Assembly (NCBI RefSeq): GCF_900156045.1
Contig: NZ_FTMX01000010.1
Span: 62,001 to 126,000, forward strand
Direction of reading: 5' to 3'
DNA length: 64,000 nt
From: Peribacillus simplex
GTDB lineage: Bacteria > Bacillota > Bacilli > Bacillales > DSM-1321
Shown: piece after piece, positions 62,391 to 64,000 of the stretch
Layout of the letters: each line of letters begins with the position of its first letter
How positions within the stretch are numbered: position 1 is the first letter of the stretch
The notes under the pieces: generated by a model
Databases searched by the model: none
Seen by the model: the letters and a program-made list of their open reading frames with translations, nothing else
What the model was told of the DNA's origin: nothing
Translations under genes and position numbers: made by a program

Positions 62391-63647
62391 ATGTATAAAA
62401 CAATTGATGAAGCGAATAAAGCAGTGCTAAGCAAAATCATAGGATCAGCTCCATTTTTAGTGGATGTTGTTCCAGCTAAAACAGTTATCGATGAATTAAA
62501 TGGCAAAGTTTTACTTCATGCTGGCCCGCCGATTAAATATGAAGAAATGACCGGCCCGATGCAGGGGTCTTGTGTAGGGGCGATTCTTTTTGAAGGATGG
62601 GCGCAAACAGAAGAGGAAGCATTTGTAATGTTAAAAGCAGGCGAAATTCAATTTATTCCATGCCATCATGTGAATGCAGTCGGGCCAATGGGAGGGATTA
62701 CATCAGCCAACATGCCTGTCCTTGTTGTCGAAAACCGATCAGAAGGAAACCGCGCGTATTGCACGATGAATGAGGGAATCGGTAAGGTACTTCGCTTTGG
62801 CGCATACTCTGAAGAGGTTGTAACACGCCTTAAATGGATGCGTGATGTGTTAGGACCTGTTCTTTCCAAAGCTTTAAAACTAACGGAAGAGGGACTCAAT
62901 CTGAATGTTATGATTGCCAAGGCTGTAACGATGGGGGACGAATTCCATCAACGGAACATTGCAGCATCCCTTATTTTCTTAAAAGAAGTAAGTCCATTTA
63001 TTTTGCAGGCAGATGTGGACGAAAAAAAACGCCTAGAGGTTATTCAGTTTTTAGCTAACACCGATCAATTTTTCCTAAATGTTGCAATGGCCACTTGTAA
63101 AGCAATTCTTGATGGTGCGAGAACGATCCAAGAGGGTACCGTTGTAACGGCAATGACTAGAAATGGGAAAGAGTTTGGGATTCGCATCAGCGGAATGGGT
63201 GACGAATGGTTCACAGCTCCGGTTAATACCCCTCAAGGCTTGTTCTTTACAGGCTACAGTCAGGAAGATGCCAACCCAGATATCGGGGACAGCGCGATTA
63301 CCGAAGCATTTGGTGTCGGAGGCATGGCAATGATTGCAGCACCTGGAGTTACTCGCTTCGTCGGGGCAGGCGGATTTGACAGCGCGTTAAATACAAGCAA
63401 TGAAATGATGGAAATCTGTATTGATCAAAATTCAAACTTCACCGTCCCAACTTGGGATTTCCAAGGTATCTGCCTCGGAATTGATGCCCGTAAAGTAGTA
63501 GAAACTAGCATAACACCAGTCATTAACACAGGGATTGCACACAAAAAAGCCGGCGTTGGTCAAGTTGGAGCTGGAACAGTTCGTGCACCGCTAGCATGCT
63601 TCGAAAAAGCAATTGAAGCCTATGCGAAAAAGCATGTTTTGATTTAA
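62391..63647 (+). CDS. DUF1116 protein, short form (second copy)
   Basis: A 418-aa DUF1116 protein, paralogue of the gene at 40274 but without its first 55 residues; that piece is fused to the upstream FdrA instead. The core is well conserved: VLLHAGPPIKYEEMTGPM, CHHVNAVGPMGGITSANM, MGDEFHQRN, RNGKEFGIRISGMGD, GDSAITEAFGVGG and GAGTVRAPL. The first catalytic-looking block differs from the first copy (CHHVNAVG against CHEHNCVG), so the substrate may differ. The ribosome site is TAGGAGG. No carbamate kinase follows within the window. Confidence 0.87.
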   Translation: MYKTIDEANKAVLSKIIGSAPFLVDVVPAKTVIDELNGKVLLHAGPPIKYEEMTGPMQGSCVGAILFEGWAQTEEEAFVMLKAGEIQFIPCHHVNAVGPMGGITSANMPVLVVENRSEGNRAYCTMNEGIGKVLRFGAYSEEVVTRLKWMRDVLGPVLSKALKLTEEGLNLNVMIAKAVTMGDEFHQRNIAASLIFLKEVSPFILQADVDEKKRLEVIQFLANTDQFFLNVAMATCKAILDGARTIQEGTVVTAMTRNGKEFGIRISGMGDEWFTAPVNTPQGLFFTGYSQEDANPDIGDSAITEAFGVGGMAMIAAPGVTRFVGAGGFDSALNTSNEMMEICIDQNSNFTVPTWDFQGICLGIDARKVVETSITPVINTGIAHKKAGVGQVGAGTVRAPLACFEKAIEAYAKKHVLI

Positions 63648-63663
63648 AGTGCCTGTCACCAAC

Positions 63664-64000
63664 GTGCTAAAACAAGTTTATTACGGAGAGGAGTACCACC
63701 AATGTATTCCTCTCCTTCTAAAAAAGCATGCAAAAGGAACGGTTCATAGTACTTTCCAGAACGGCTTTAATATCAAAATGGGTGATTCGATTATTTTTAT
63801 TGGAAATAAAAATAATGGACAGATCCCCTTTGGTATTCATATTAGCGATGAGGATGCTTGTTTTGTTTTAAAACAAATGATGGGCCACGCACCTGTCTAT
63901 TGGGAAGAAGAATCGCAAAGACTACATTTCCCTTTAAGCAGCATTGAATTATCCTTAGTCGGTGGTTCGGAATATTCCAATCGACTTGTCCATAAAACGA
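63664..64000 (+). CDS. DUF2877 (AllH-like) protein, 3' partial
   Basis: The frame beginning near GTG 63664 (GTG 63649 is an alternative) encodes a DUF2877 N-terminus: YGEEYHQCIPLLLKKHAKGTVHSTFQNGFNI lines up with GDYHFIQRIKHAKLSGYVHSTFKRTFNI of the first copy at 37847. It runs out at the window end. A GGAGAGGAG site with an ATG (63702) nearby is out of this frame, so the true start is uncertain or the gene is slightly damaged. It completes the second FdrA/DUF1116/DUF2877 set. Confidence 0.7.
   Translation, partial: MLKQVYYGEEYHQCIPLLLKKHAKGTVHSTFQNGFNIKMGDSIIFIGNKNNGQIPFGIHISDEDACFVLKQMMGHAPVYWEEESQRLHFPLSSIELSLVGGSEYSNRLVHKT

Noticed and set aside
1..64000. CRISPR arrays, tRNA, rRNA, complete insertion sequences
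   Set aside because: I looked for regularly spaced repeats, RNA gene signatures and transposase genes and saw none.

Overview
The window reads as a chromosomal stretch of a low-GC Gram-positive of the Bacillaceae (Bacillus/Neobacillus-like). The signs are AT-rich DNA, strong AGGAGG-type ribosome sites, frequent TTG and GTG starts, and Bacillus-type families (PucR, DUF456/YqgC, DUF4822, IDEAL-like, FtsZ). I saw no rRNA, tRNA or CRISPR array and no intact transposase. Many decayed gene copies lie between the intact operons, so this is an accessory, turnover-prone region.

Layout. 1-2.6 kb: end of a 2-oxoacid dehydrogenase operon (E2 cut by the window edge, then E3). 2.9-6 kb: a lone riboflavin kinase, a cupin, a CoA-transferase remnant and cysteine synthase. 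7-11.4 kb: a leftward operon (3-hydroxyacyl-CoA dehydrogenase family, CaiB-type CoA-transferase, acetoacetate decarboxylase family) facing a TetR regulator, with two matching operator-like sites between them. 11.7-13.4 kb: an ArsR regulator with an MFS exporter. 13.9-26.6 kb: a defence-type island with an HTH protein, an XRE regulator, a complete type I restriction system (hsdR-M-S), an FRG-domain gene, an overlapping two-gene module of unknown function, and a broken tyrosine integrase at its right end. 26.7-35.5 kb: remnants (GntR-FCD regulator, GIY-YIG nuclease, ankyrin lipoprotein) among intact single genes: a MatC-like carrier, DUF456, DUF2975, a solitary second-type FtsZ and a secreted DUF4822 protein.

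35.8-47.2 kb: a PucR regulator faces a five-gene operon: DUF2877, FdrA, DUF1116, an ankyrin-TPR protein and carbamate kinase. The first three correspond to the AllH/AllF/AllG subunits of E. coli oxamate carbamoyltransferase, and carbamate kinase would turn the carbamoyl phosphate into ATP. A decayed xanthine/uracil permease, an esterase and an M20 ureido-hydrolase follow, which points to ureide or purine nitrogen catabolism. 47.5-52.9 kb: a more GC-rich operon with two paralogous cytosine-deaminase-like amidohydrolases flanking an ATZ/TRZ-type amidohydrolase, plus a YfcC/DcuC-type carrier.

53.3-64 kb: a DUF3311/sodium-solute symporter pair, a Cache-domain sensor kinase with an OmpR-type regulator, an MFS transporter, and a second FdrA-DUF1116-DUF2877 set cut by the window end. 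In this second set a segment of about 50 residues that sits at the N-terminus of DUF1116 in the first set is instead at the C-terminus of FdrA.

The best candidates for undescribed biology are the solitary tail-less FtsZ, the two differently partitioned FdrA/DUF1116 sets (one with an ankyrin-TPR partner), the three-amidohydrolase operon, and the overlapping gene pair at 22.6-25.1 kb beside restriction and FRG genes.
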